DNA of 64,000 nt from Bradyrhizobiaceae bacterium (GCA_003963145.1 RXJJ01000003.1:486146-550145), one strand, 5' to 3'; shown: positions 19,764 to 28,209, counted from the stretch's first letter. Numbers and translations: made by a program. Notes: a model not told the origin generated them from the sequence alone.

Positions 19764-20218
19764 TCGGATTCTCCAGCATCTGCTTCGGAAAAATGGCCGG
19801 GGTTGATTTTTCGGGCTTCCTTATAGCGAACCAAAGCATTCCGGCTATCTGAGAAATTTTGCTCTGGCGCATTCCACCTCGCAATTGATCCGGCCGGATA
19901 ATCGAGGCGGTTTGATCAGGTCATCATCCGAATCCGGAAACTATCGCAGCAATCGCCGAAGACACCGGTGGTTCAAAGGTGAGTGATCCTTGACATGCTG
20001 AATTTCCATCAATTTGAACCAAATCAGCGGAATGAAACTCACCGAGTTCCCAACAGGCACCAATGTGTTGCCCGGATCCCCGGTTCCGCGACAATTTTGC
20101 TCGAGGCCGGTGTGACGCGACCGATCAAAATTGACATTCAGAACGAAGACACGCTGAATGCCAGGCCGATCCTTCGGGTTATTGATCGCTTCGGCGTCAG
20201 CTCGCATATCGCCTGATT
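19764..20218. other. unresolved intergenic stretch upstream of the peptide genes
   Basis: About 450 bases without a recognised gene, at lower GC than the flanks. An 88-codon open frame on the minus strand (19941-20207) and a 77-codon frame opposite it resemble no family I know; either could be a remnant. A TTGACA at 20131 with CTGAAT 17 bases later is a possible sigma-70 promoter for the peptide genes, ending about 70 bases before the first of them; the -10 match is poor. Confidence 0.35.
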
Positions 20219-20230
20219 ATGTGTAGCTTG

Positions 20231-20299
20231 GTGGTGAATGTCTTAATGGGACCGCCACTACCGCCACCTGAATTCACCGCCGTGCAGCAATGGCACTAA
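20231..20299 (+). CDS. micro-peptide 1 of polyproline family
   Basis: A 22-codon gene starting at GTG and beginning MVNVLMGPPLPPP, with tail EFTAVQQWH. The start is placed by alignment with peptides 2 and 3; an in-frame ATG at 20219 would add four residues. The ribosome site is weak, unlike those of the following two copies. It is the most divergent copy, with Leu replacing the third Pro of the run. The stop codon lies only 13 bases before the start of peptide 2 and its end touches that gene's ribosome site. Too short for normal gene calling; reported because the series is conserved. Confidence 0.6.
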   Translation: MVNVLMGPPLPPPEFTAVQQWH

Positions 20300-20312
20300 A
20301 AGGAGAAAAGTT

Positions 20313-20384
20313 ATGTCGAATGTTTTGATGGGACCGCCTCCTCCACCCCCCATTTCCCCCGCGGTTCACCAGCCGCAGCGCTGA
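20313..20384 (+). CDS. micro-peptide 2 of polyproline family
   Basis: A 23-residue peptide beginning MSNVLMGPPPPPP, with tail ISPAVHQPQR. A perfect Shine-Dalgarno AAGGAG at 20300-20305 is 7 bases before the ATG and begins just after the stop codon of peptide 1, which indicates translation and probable coupling. The six prolines use mixed synonymous codons. Five of the six differ from those of peptide 3 while the residues are identical, a sign that the peptide rather than the DNA is conserved. No membrane segment or signal peptide is present. Confidence 0.75.
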   Translation: MSNVLMGPPPPPPISPAVHQPQR

Positions 20385-20395
20385 AGGAGAAACTC

Positions 20396-20449
20396 ATGTC
20401 GAAGATTTTGATGGGACCACCACCCCCACCTCCGGGCGGTCGCGCTTGA
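20396..20449 (+). CDS. micro-peptide 3 of polyproline family
   Basis: A 17-residue peptide, MSKILMGPPPPPPGGRA. AAGGAG at 20384-20389 overlaps the stop codon of peptide 2 and sits 6 bases before the ATG. The first 13 residues match peptide 2 except for N to K and V to I, both conservative; the tail differs. It is the last copy, and the strong terminator at 20511 follows its stop by 61 bases. It could be the precursor of a modified natural product, a small bioactive peptide, or a ribosome-stalling leader; nothing in the sequence decides between these. Confidence 0.75.
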   Translation: MSKILMGPPPPPPGGRA

Positions 20450-20510
20450 TATCCTGATCGAAGGGTTCCCGATTCTAATTCGCGCATTCGGGCTCTTTCG
20501 CTCTGAACGC

Positions 20511-20543
20511 ATCAAGGCCCGGTTTCGCCGGGCCTTGATTTTT
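20511..20543 (+). terminator. strong intrinsic terminator between peptide genes and glycosyltransferase
   Basis: A perfect 12-bp stem, ATCAAGGCCCGG / CCGGGCCTTGAT, with loop TTTCG and a following TTTT. It should end transcription of the peptide genes, leaving the glycosyltransferase dependent on read-through or on its own promoter in the roughly 55 bases that remain. Confidence 0.88.
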
Positions 20544-20599
20544 ATCCGTGCCGGCGACACTGATGCGCCATATCGTGAAATTCATTGTCGAGCGACGAT

Positions 20600-21550
20600 A
20601 TGGAACCGCCATCCGGAAAAAGCGAGCTGGCGGTCATCATTCCGACCTTCAATCGCGCGCAATCCGTCGGGAAAACCATCGACAGCGTCTTGTCGGCTTC
20701 GCTTTCCGCAGTCGAGATTGTCGTGGTCGACGACGGGTCGACCGACCGGACACCCGACGTGCTGGGTGCCTATGACGGGAAGTCCATTAAAGTCATCAAG
20801 CTCCCAAAGCGCGAGGGCGGCAACCACGCGCGCAATGTCGGCGCGGCGGCGTCCAGCGCGCCCATTCTCGCCTTTCTCGATTCGGACGATACCTTCGACG
20901 CGTCACGCCCCGCGCGGCTGATCGAATTCTATCGCGCCCATCCCGAGATCGATGCCGTTCTCGACAGTTTCGTGGTGGAGCGCCGCGGAAAAAGGCGGGA
21001 CGCGATCCAGCCCTCGGGCAGTTTCGATCAAGGACGTCTCACCGATCTGCTGATCACCCACGCCATTCCGCTCACCAACTCGACGGTGTCGGTCCGTCGC
21101 AAGGCCTTCGATGCCATCGGAGGCTATGACGTAACACTTCATCGGCATCAGGACCGGGATTTCCTGTTACGGCTTTCCGCCGGCTCCAAAATATATCTGG
21201 GCAGCGGCAAGGATGTTCTGAAAGTGCAGAGCGCGGATTCCATCTCAAGGCAGGGCCCCGACTCCGTGGGAGCCCTCGCAGCCGTGGTCGCCCGCCACCC
21301 GGAGTTCCGCGCACCCTGCTATCACGATCTGCTTGGCTACCTGGCCGTGCGGGGTATCTTGAAATTGCTGATCGCGGGTCATCTCGCCGATGCCTACGGG
21401 GAGATCCGGGCGTTGCAGGACAGTGATGTGCTTGGGCGTTCGTTCTGGGATTGTCTTTTGCATTATCGCAGCGGCAGGAACGTGCGGGCGGCCGCAAGGG
21501 CGGCGGCGTTCTGCGACATCGCGCGCTCCTCATCTTCCCGGGCCTCCTGA
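20600..21550 (+). CDS. family 2 glycosyltransferase
   Basis: A GT-A fold glycosyltransferase of about 316 residues. The domain opens with LAVIIPTFNRAQSVGKTIDSV, quoted as VIIPTFNRAQSV, then VVVDDGSTDRTPDVL, the nucleotide-sugar-binding DSDD (DxD-type) near residue 95, and GGYDVTLHRHQDRDFLLRL with the catalytic-base-type acidic residues. No transmembrane segment follows, so it is probably cytosolic. The ATP-grasp gene starts 10 bases after its stop, so the two form an operon. A TTG at 20585 would add five residues. The substrate is unknown; modification of the upstream peptides is a hypothesis only. Confidence 0.88.
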   Translation: MEPPSGKSELAVIIPTFNRAQSVGKTIDSVLSASLSAVEIVVVDDGSTDRTPDVLGAYDGKSIKVIKLPKREGGNHARNVGAAASSAPILAFLDSDDTFDASRPARLIEFYRAHPEIDAVLDSFVVERRGKRRDAIQPSGSFDQGRLTDLLITHAIPLTNSTVSVRRKAFDAIGGYDVTLHRHQDRDFLLRLSAGSKIYLGSGKDVLKVQSADSISRQGPDSVGALAAVVARHPEFRAPCYHDLLGYLAVRGILKLLIAGHLADAYGEIRALQDSDVLGRSFWDCLLHYRSGRNVRAAARAAAFCDIARSSSSRAS

Positions 21551-21560
21551 GGATGCGCGC

Positions 21561-22535
21561 ATGATCGTGTTTATCACCACACGGGGCCACGGCTACTCGC
21601 TGAAAAGCATTCAGAACGGCACTTTCGGTTTTCCGGCGCCATCGCTGAAGATCATGAGTTATGAACGGCTGCTCGGCGCGCGCCGAATTCCCAGGGCCAC
21701 CTACATATTCTCCGACATCGAACGACTGCCGCCATTTCTGCTTGGCGTCGCCGCCGAGCTTTACCGGGCGATGCGTGGCGAAGGTCTGCGCTGCCTCAAC
21801 GATCCTGCGAAAGTCAAATCACGGCTTGCATTGCTGCGGACCTTGCACCGCTCCGGCATCAATCCGTTCAACGCCTACCGCGCGGATGAATCCCCCCGGC
21901 CAGCGCGGTTTCCGGTGTTTGTGCGGTTCGAGACGGATCACGGTTCTCCGCTCACCGGTCTGATCCATTCGCAGGCCGAACTCGAGACGGCCCTGTCCGA
22001 TCTTGAAAACAGTGGGACACCGCTTCGCGGCGCGATCGTCACGGAATACTGCTCGTCCAGCGACGCCGACGGATTGTTTCACAAATGGGGGACCTTCCGG
22101 ATCGGCGATCAATATTCCGTCGATCACATCGCGGTCGAGAAGAACTGGCTCGTGAAATACGGCAAGTGGGACGACATCACCGAGCCTGTCGCGCGCGAGG
22201 AACACGAGACCGTGTCGCAAAACCGCTTCAGCCCCGATCTGTCGCGCGCTTTTGAACTGGCGCATATCGAGTTCGGCAGGGCGGACTACGCGATCGTCGA
22301 CGGCAGGATCGCAATCTATGAGATCAACACGAATCCCTATATCGGGCCCTTTGTCCCCGATTCGAAACCGTTACGCCTGCAGACGCAGACCATCGCGCGC
22401 ACCCGCATGGGCAAAGCTCTTGAAGCGATCGACACTGAAGATGGCGGGACGGTGCGCCTCAGTGCCGATCCAAGTCCGCTGCTGAAGAAATGCAGGCGCT
22501 GGCGGCTGGGCTGGCAGCTGCCCAAACATCCCTGA
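21561..22535 (+). CDS. ATP-grasp family enzyme
   Basis: A 324-residue protein with ATP-grasp features. The middle has VTEYCSSSDADGLFHKWGTF followed by SVDHIAVEKNWLVKYGKW, and the metal-binding C-terminal motif is YAIVDGRIAIYEINTNPYIG (E and N of EINTNP bind Mg-ATP in this family). ATP-grasp enzymes form carboxylate-amine or carboxylate-thiol bonds and occur as ligases in peptide natural-product pathways and in glutamylation. The start at 21561 has TGAGGATG upstream and lies 10 bases after the glycosyltransferase stop; the frame opens earlier but only overlaps that gene. The substrate is unknown. Confidence 0.82.
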   Translation: MIVFITTRGHGYSLKSIQNGTFGFPAPSLKIMSYERLLGARRIPRATYIFSDIERLPPFLLGVAAELYRAMRGEGLRCLNDPAKVKSRLALLRTLHRSGINPFNAYRADESPRPARFPVFVRFETDHGSPLTGLIHSQAELETALSDLENSGTPLRGAIVTEYCSSSDADGLFHKWGTFRIGDQYSVDHIAVEKNWLVKYGKWDDITEPVAREEHETVSQNRFSPDLSRAFELAHIEFGRADYAIVDGRIAIYEINTNPYIGPFVPDSKPLRLQTQTIARTRMGKALEAIDTEDGGTVRLSADPSPLLKKCRRWRLGWQLPKHP

Positions 22536-22585
22536 AGCACTCTTGATAGGAAGTCCGCGCCGCCGCAAATGTCGCACGCACGGCG

Positions 22586-23476
22586 CTAGCCGGCAGCAGG
22601 AAATCCGAACAGCCGCTGCGGATTATCGGCAAGGATCCTGTCGCGCAGTTTGTCGTCAGGCACCCAGTCGGCCAGGAGATCGAGCAGATCGCCAACGCCC
22701 GGCATGACATGCCAGTTGGCGACATGCGGCCAGTCCGAGCCCCAGACGCAGCGATCCGGCGCGGCCTCGGTGAGTGCGCGGGCAAACGGAATCGTGTCGC
22801 GATAGGGAAAGCCGTCGACGGTGTCGCGATAGGCGCCCGAAAGCCGCACCCAGGCGCCGTCGCGGACCAGCGACAGCAGAACCTTGAACCCTGGATGATC
22901 GACGCCGGCCGATGTCGGGAAATGCCCCATGTGATCGACCAGGAACGGCACCGGCAATTTTGCCAGACGCGGGCCGAGCGTCACGAGGTCGCGTGCATCG
23001 AGCAGGAATTGCAGATGCCAGCCCATCTCCCGGCAGATCGCTCCATAGGTTTCGATCTGGCCGAGATCGAGACCGCCGCCCGCATAAAGCACATTCATGC
23101 GCAGCCCGACCACGCCGGAGTTTTTCAGTGCGATCCGCTCTTTCTCCGGACAATCGGGCGCGATCACCGCGATGCCGCGAAGGCGTTGCGGGTAAGCGCG
23201 CAGCGTCTCGACCATCAGGCGATTGTCGGTGCCGTGCACGCTGACCTGCGTGAGCACGCCATAGGTCATGCCGGTTGAATCCAGCATCGCGATGTAATTG
23301 GCCGCCGGCGCCGGCGGCGGCGTGTAGGAGCGCCCGGACACAAACTCATCCGGCGTACCGATGACATGGGCGTGCGTATCGACGGCGCCGCGCGGCACCC
23401 TGAACCGCGTCGGACCGTGTTGTGTCGCGGGCGGCCCCGGACAGACCGGGGGATTTCCGGCGGGAGCTTCAGACAT
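22586..23476 (-). CDS. amidohydrolase family protein (LigI/PDC hydrolase-like)
   Basis: A 296-residue TIM-barrel metal-dependent hydrolase of the amidohydrolase-2 group. Landmarks are VDTHAHVIG near residue 30 (the HxH metal ligands), VLTQVSVHGTDNR, GLRMNVLY, LVDHMGHFP with a further His, and WGSDWPHVAN with the metal-binding Asp near residue 240. This set resembles 2-pyrone-4,6-dicarboxylate hydrolase and related lactonases of aromatic catabolism. The start at 23476 overlaps the stop of the MFS gene upstream by 8 bases, so the two are one transcription unit and the transporter probably imports the substrate. Confidence 0.87.
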   Translation of the reverse strand: MSEAPAGNPPVCPGPPATQHGPTRFRVPRGAVDTHAHVIGTPDEFVSGRSYTPPPAPAANYIAMLDSTGMTYGVLTQVSVHGTDNRLMVETLRAYPQRLRGIAVIAPDCPEKERIALKNSGVVGLRMNVLYAGGGLDLGQIETYGAICREMGWHLQFLLDARDLVTLGPRLAKLPVPFLVDHMGHFPTSAGVDHPGFKVLLSLVRDGAWVRLSGAYRDTVDGFPYRDTIPFARALTEAAPDRCVWGSDWPHVANWHVMPGVGDLLDLLADWVPDDKLRDRILADNPQRLFGFPAAG

Positions 23477-24770
23477 CGGCGTGCAGCACCTTTCCGCGCG
23501 TTTCCGGCAGCGCGAAGGCGGCTGCGAAGAACACGACATAGGCCATCACCGCGAAGATTGCGATTGCATTGGCAAGCGTGGTGGTCGCTGAAAGCGCGCC
23601 GACCAGAAACGGAAACAGCGCGCCGATGCCGCGGCCGAAATTGTAGCAAAAGCCCTGCCCCGATCCGCGCAGGCGCGTCGGAAACAGTTCAGTCAGGAAT
23701 GCCCCCATGCCGGAAAACGCGCCGGATGCGAAAAAGCCGAGCGGAAAGCCCAGCACCCACATGACCTCGTTGGTGATCGGCAATTGTGTGTAGGCGACGA
23801 CGACGCATATCGCGCCCAGCGAGAAGATCAGAAACAAATTGCGCCGCCCGATCCGGTCCGCCAGCCACGCGCCGGTGAGATAGCCGATGAACGATCCGAT
23901 GATGAGGGTAGCGAGATAGCCGGTCGATCCGACAATCGAAAGCTTGCGCTCGGTGGTGAGGAAGCGCGGCACCCAGAAGGTGATCGCGTAGTAGCCGCCC
24001 TGGCAGCCCGTCGCGGCCAGCGAGGCGAGGGCTGTGGTCTTGAAAATCGGGCCGGAGAAAATCTCCCACAAGGCCGGTCGATCACCCGCCTCTTTTTGCC
24101 GCGCCATCGTCTCCGCCGAGATTTTCGGCTCTTCAACGTAGGAGCGCAGGTAAAGAACCAGCAGCGCGGGCAATGCGCCGACTGCGAACATCCAGCGCCA
24201 CGCGATATCGGCGGGCAGAAGCGAGAACAGGATCGCCTGCGCCAGCACCGCAAGTCCCCAGCCCACGGCCCAGCCCGACTGCACCGAACCCACCGCGCGG
24301 CCACGGAATTGCGGACGGATCGCCTCGCCGATCAGCACCGCGCCTGCGGCCCACTCACCGCCGAAACCGAGGCCGAGCAAGGCGCGCGCGACCAGAAGCT
24401 GGTTGAAATCCTGCACGAAGGCGCAGACCAGCGAGAAGAAGGAGAACCAGAGGATCGTGAGCTGGAGCGTACGCACTCGCCCGATGCGGTCGGCGAGATA
24501 GCCCGCGAGCCAGCCGCCGATGGCCGAGGCGAGCAGCGTCACCGTCCCGGCGAAGCCGGCGGTCCCGGCATCGACCTTCCACAGCGCGATGATCGTGCCG
24601 ATCACCAGCGGATAGATCATGAAATCCATGCCGTCGAGCGTCCAGCCCGTGGCACAGGCCCAGAACGTCCGCCGCTCGGGGACATTCATGTCGCGATAGA
24701 AAGCCAGAAGGCTCGTGTCTTCGATTTGAACAACTTTTGCCGCGCTATCGCCCGGCTGAACCGCAGTCAT
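23469..24770 (-). CDS. MFS transporter, organic/aromatic acid type
   Basis: A 433-residue major facilitator with about 12 membrane helices. The loop 2-3 signature GWLAGYLADRIGRVRTLQL and its second-half counterpart GAWLADRIGRRNLF are both present. FGGEWAAGAVLIGEAIRPQFRGRA, quoted as EWAAGAVLIGE and RPQFRGRA, is typical of the aromatic acid:H+ symporter and sialic-acid-type groups. It is translationally coupled to the downstream amidohydrolase and probably supplies its substrate. Confidence 0.9.
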   Translation of the reverse strand: MTAVQPGDSAAKVVQIEDTSLLAFYRDMNVPERRTFWACATGWTLDGMDFMIYPLVIGTIIALWKVDAGTAGFAGTVTLLASAIGGWLAGYLADRIGRVRTLQLTILWFSFFSLVCAFVQDFNQLLVARALLGLGFGGEWAAGAVLIGEAIRPQFRGRAVGSVQSGWAVGWGLAVLAQAILFSLLPADIAWRWMFAVGALPALLVLYLRSYVEEPKISAETMARQKEAGDRPALWEIFSGPIFKTTALASLAATGCQGGYYAITFWVPRFLTTERKLSIVGSTGYLATLIIGSFIGYLTGAWLADRIGRRNLFLIFSLGAICVVVAYTQLPITNEVMWVLGFPLGFFASGAFSGMGAFLTELFPTRLRGSGQGFCYNFGRGIGALFPFLVGALSATTTLANAIAIFAVMAYVVFFAAAFALPETRGKVLHADV

Positions 24771-24878
24771 GTGAATCTCCCCAGACTTATTATTTTATGT
24801 CGCCATTCTGTGACGGCGCCGCGCACGATCTTACGCAGATCGTGCGCCCTGTCGTGTGCAAAAAAAGGTGAGAATCGC

Positions 24879-26630
24879 TCAGTAGCCCGCCGCTTCCGCA
24901 CCGCGCGTGCGCGGATCGGGCGCGCCGAGCCAGCCTGCCGGCGATGCCGCCGCAATGGAGTTGGCGGAGGTCTGTCCCATCGGCGCGACGATAGCGTGAC
25001 CGCGCGCGCGTAGCCCGTCGAGCGTCGATTGCGGAAATCCTTCCTCGACGCGCACTTCATCGGGAAGCCATTGATGGTGCAGGCGCGGCACATCGACCGC
25101 CTGCGCGACATTCATGCCGTTGTCGAGCACGTTGACGATCACCTGAAGCACGGTGGAGATGATGCGGCTGCCGCCGGGCGAGCCGGTGACGAGCACGGGT
25201 CTGTTGTCCTTCAGCACGATGGTCGGCGTCATCGAAGACAGCGGCCGCTTGCCGGGTCCGGGCAGATTGGCCTCGTAGCCGACAAGACCGTAGGCGTTCG
25301 ACGCGCCGGGCGCGGCGGTGAAATCGTCGAGTTCGTTGTTGAGCAGGACGCCGGTGCCGTCGGCGACAAGCCCGACGCCGTAGCTGAAATTCAACGTGTA
25401 GGTGTTGCTCACCGCATTGCCGTCCTTATCCACCACCGAGAAATGCGTGGTGTTGACGCCCTCACGCGCTTCCTTCGCGAGAACCGCTTGCGCCGGTGTG
25501 GCCTTCGCCATGTCAATGCCGGCGCGTTGCTTCGTGGCGTAGTCCTTCGACAACAGTCGCGTCAGCGGCGCGTTGACGAAGGCCGGATCGCCGAGATAGC
25601 GCGCGCGGTCGGCATAGGCACGCTTCATCGCCTCGATCAGGACATGCAGCGAATCCACCGACTGCGCGCCGAGCTGGCGCATGTGAAAGCCTTCGAGAAT
25701 GTTCAGCGTTTCGATCAGCACGGCGCCGCCGGACGATGGCAGCGGCATCGAGACGATGTCGTAGCCGCGATAGGTGCCCTGCACCGGAACGCGGACGACC
25801 GGACGATAGGATTTCAGATCGTCGAGGCTGATGATGCCGCCCGCGTCCCTGATGCCGGCGACAAGCTTCTGCGCCACCGGCCCTTCGTAAAATCCGCGCG
25901 GACCGTGATCGGCGACGGCCTGCAGGGTGGTTGCGAGATCGGTCTGCACGAATTTGTCGCCACCCGCGAAGGACGCGCCGTCAGGCTTCAAAAAAATCTT
26001 GCGGCTTGCGGGCCATCTGGCGAAACGGTCATGCATGTCCGGCAGCGTGTCGGCGGAATCGTCCTCGATCATGAATCCGTCACGCGCCAGCGCGATCGCC
26101 GGCTGCAGAAGTTCGCGCAGCGAAAATTTGCCCGAGCCGTATTTGTCGAGCGCCATCGAAAGCCCGGCCACTGTGCCGGGGACGCCGATGCCAAGCGCGC
26201 TGTCGCGCGACCTTTTCGGGTCCGGCTTGCCGTCAGTTCCGAGAAACATGTCCTTTGTCGCGGCGGCTGGCGCGGTTTCGCGATAGTCCAGCGCGATGTT
26301 GCGACGGTCCCTGGCGAGATGGATCAGCATGAAGCCGCCGCCGCCGATATTGCCGGCGCGCGGATAGGTCACCGCCATCGCGAATCCGGTCGCTACCGCG
26401 GCATCGACGGCGTTGCCGCCGCGTTTGAGCACATCCGCGCCGATGCGTGCGGCGAGCTTTTCCTGCGCCACCACCATGCCATGTTCGGCGGCGACGGGCA
26501 CGGCGGCGCTCGCGATCAGCGGCGTATCGGGACGATGGCGGAAATCCTGCGCCGAGGCGGGCTGCAAGAAAAGTCCTGCCGCGATCAGCGCCAGAACACG
26601 CATCCATTTTCGCTTCATCGCAAATCCCAT
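24879..26630 (-). CDS. ggt: gamma-glutamyltransferase
   Basis: A 583-residue periplasmic gamma-glutamyltranspeptidase that cleaves glutathione and transfers or hydrolyses the glutamyl group. A signal peptide ends around ALIAAGLFLQPASAQ. The autocleavage site is at the second Thr of NTTHFSVVDKDGNAV (about residue 393), which becomes the catalytic residue of the small subunit; GGGFMLIH, RETAPAAA and the substrate-binding GSPGGSRIISTV are also in place. The start may be the ATG at 26630 or that at 26618, four codons later. It is divergent from the UMF1-type MFS gene. Confidence 0.95.
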   Translation of the reverse strand: MGFAMKRKWMRVLALIAAGLFLQPASAQDFRHRPDTPLIASAAVPVAAEHGMVVAQEKLAARIGADVLKRGGNAVDAAVATGFAMAVTYPRAGNIGGGGFMLIHLARDRRNIALDYRETAPAAATKDMFLGTDGKPDPKRSRDSALGIGVPGTVAGLSMALDKYGSGKFSLRELLQPAIALARDGFMIEDDSADTLPDMHDRFARWPASRKIFLKPDGASFAGGDKFVQTDLATTLQAVADHGPRGFYEGPVAQKLVAGIRDAGGIISLDDLKSYRPVVRVPVQGTYRGYDIVSMPLPSSGGAVLIETLNILEGFHMRQLGAQSVDSLHVLIEAMKRAYADRARYLGDPAFVNAPLTRLLSKDYATKQRAGIDMAKATPAQAVLAKEAREGVNTTHFSVVDKDGNAVSNTYTLNFSYGVGLVADGTGVLLNNELDDFTAAPGASNAYGLVGYEANLPGPGKRPLSSMTPTIVLKDNRPVLVTGSPGGSRIISTVLQVIVNVLDNGMNVAQAVDVPRLHHQWLPDEVRVEEGFPQSTLDGLRARGHAIVAPMGQTSANSIAAASPAGWLGAPDPRTRGAEAAGY

Positions 26631-26705
26631 TCAACCGTCGTCAAAAGTGAGCACACATCGCCGCGTTGCTCTATAAGCGTGTGCGAATATGGCGAGAGAA
26701 CGAGC

Positions 26706-28106
26706 ATGACGGCCGAGGCCCATCACGTAAACATCAACGCAGCGCCGGCAAGTGCGCCAATCGTCTATCCGGGCCGTGCGGCGATTGTCGGATGGCTGCT
26801 GTTCGACTGGGCGGCGCAGCCTTATTTCACGCTGATCACGACCTTCGTGTTCGCGCCCTATTTCGCGACGAATATCGCGCCCGACCCGGCGGCGGGCCAG
26901 TCGCTGTGGGGATTCGCGACATCCGCGGCGGGGCTTCTGATCGCGTTTTTTTCGCCGGTGCTCGGCGCGATCGCCGATGCGGGCGGACGCCGCAAGCCGT
27001 GGATCGCGGCGTTCGGCGCGCTTCTGGTCATCGGGTCCTGCGCGATGTGGATCGGGCGGCCCGGCGATCAGTCGATGATCCTTCCTGTTCTGATCGCGTT
27101 CGGCGTCGCGACCATCGGCGCGGAATTCGCGACCGTGTTCAACAACGCGATGATGCCCAATCTCGTGCCGCCGGACCGGATCGGCCGTCTCTCCGGCACC
27201 GGATGGGCCACGGGCTATGTCGGGGGTCTCATCAGTCTTATCCTCGTTCTCGGCTTTCTCGCCGCCAATCCCGCCACCGGAAAAACCCTGCTCGGTGTGA
27301 CGCCATTGTTCGGGCTCGACGCGGCTTCGCATCAGGGCGACCGCATCACCGGCCCGCTCACGGGACTGTGGTTCATCGTGTTCGTGTTGCCGATGTTCCT
27401 GTTCACGCCCGATCACGCGGCGAAAAAGCCGATCGAGGGCGCGGTGCGCGAGGGTTTGCGCGATCTGCGCCAGACGCTGTCGTCGCTGCCGTCACGGCCG
27501 AACATGGCGACATTCCTGATCGCCAACATGGTCTACACCGACGCGCTGGTGGCGCTGTTCGCCTTCGGCGGCATCTACGCGGCCGGCACGTTCGGCTGGC
27601 AGACCATCCAGATCGGCGCCTTCGGAATTCTGCTGACCATTTCAGGCACGCTCGGCGCCTGGCTCGGCGGCAAGCTCGACGATTTGCTTGGGCCCAAGAA
27701 AGTCATCACCGGCAGCATGCTGATTTTGCTGGCGGCGATCTTGCTGATCCTTTCGGTCGATCGCGACACGCTGTTTTTCGTGGTCAAGGTCACTCCGCCG
27801 GTGCCGGGCGGCGGACTGTTCGCCGCGCCCGCCGAAAAGGCTTATCTCGTGCTCGGACTCCTGATCGGTCTCGCCGCGGGTCCGCTGCAGGCGGCCTCGC
27901 GCACGCTTCTCATCAAGCTCGCGCCGAAAGACCGCATCACCCAGCATTTCGGGCTGTTCGCTCTGTCGGGAAAAGTCACGTCCTTCACCGCACCGCTGGT
28001 GGTGAGCATCGTCACCGCCATCACCGCGAGTCAGAAGGCTGGCATGGCGGTGCTGGTGGTGTTTTTCGCGTTCGGGCTGATGCTACTAGCGCGGGTGCGG
28101 GAATAA
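26706..28106 (+). CDS. UMF1-type MFS transporter (Atg22-like)
   Basis: A 466-residue membrane protein of the UMF1/Atg22-like group of the major facilitator superfamily, with about 12 helices. The family start is WLLFDWAAQPYFTLITTFVFAPYFA, quoted as LLFDWAAQPYFTLI, followed by SPVLGAIADAGGRRKPWI. The long loop around residue 200 (TPLFGLDAASHQGDRITGP) and the acidic/basic mid-loop are typical. The substrate is unknown; eukaryotic homologues export amino acids from vacuoles. A very long open frame extends far upstream, but it is antisense to ggt; the ATG at 26706 fits the family N-terminus. Confidence 0.88.
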   Translation: MTAEAHHVNINAAPASAPIVYPGRAAIVGWLLFDWAAQPYFTLITTFVFAPYFATNIAPDPAAGQSLWGFATSAAGLLIAFFSPVLGAIADAGGRRKPWIAAFGALLVIGSCAMWIGRPGDQSMILPVLIAFGVATIGAEFATVFNNAMMPNLVPPDRIGRLSGTGWATGYVGGLISLILVLGFLAANPATGKTLLGVTPLFGLDAASHQGDRITGPLTGLWFIVFVLPMFLFTPDHAAKKPIEGAVREGLRDLRQTLSSLPSRPNMATFLIANMVYTDALVALFAFGGIYAAGTFGWQTIQIGAFGILLTISGTLGAWLGGKLDDLLGPKKVITGSMLILLAAILLILSVDRDTLFFVVKVTPPVPGGGLFAAPAEKAYLVLGLLIGLAAGPLQAASRTLLIKLAPKDRITQHFGLFALSGKVTSFTAPLVVSIVTAITASQKAGMAVLVVFFAFGLMLLARVRE

Positions 28107-28128
28107 GCACCTCAGCAGACTCATCACG

Positions 28129-28204
28129 CGTCATTGCGAGCGAAGCAATCCAGTTTCTTTGGTGAGACGTGGATTGCTTTGTCGCGTTGCTGCTCGCAAG
28201 GACG
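28129..28204. repeat. intergenic palindromic repeat
   Basis: An imperfect inverted repeat with arms CGTCATTGCGAGCGAAGCAATCC and a partner reading GGATTGCTTTGTCGC...GCTCGCAAGGACG; arms are quoted in part. Palindromes of this CGTCATTGCGAGCG type are familiar dispersed intergenic elements in Bradyrhizobium and relatives. It fills most of the 103-bp gap between the convergent MFS and purH genes. Confidence 0.8.
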
Positions 28205-28209
28205 AAAGT

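Noticed and set aside
18986-19915. ATTATCCGG / CCGGATAAT copies as terminal inverted repeats around the DUF6065-like gene
   Set aside because: The matching cores are only 9 bases and diverge in the flanks; there is no transposase and no target duplication.
25029-26705. Very long plus-strand open frame running from within ggt to the UMF1-type gene
   Set aside because: It is antisense to ggt, whose coding signature is strong. The high GC produces stop-free antisense frames. The real gene begins at the ATG at 26706, where the family N-terminus starts.
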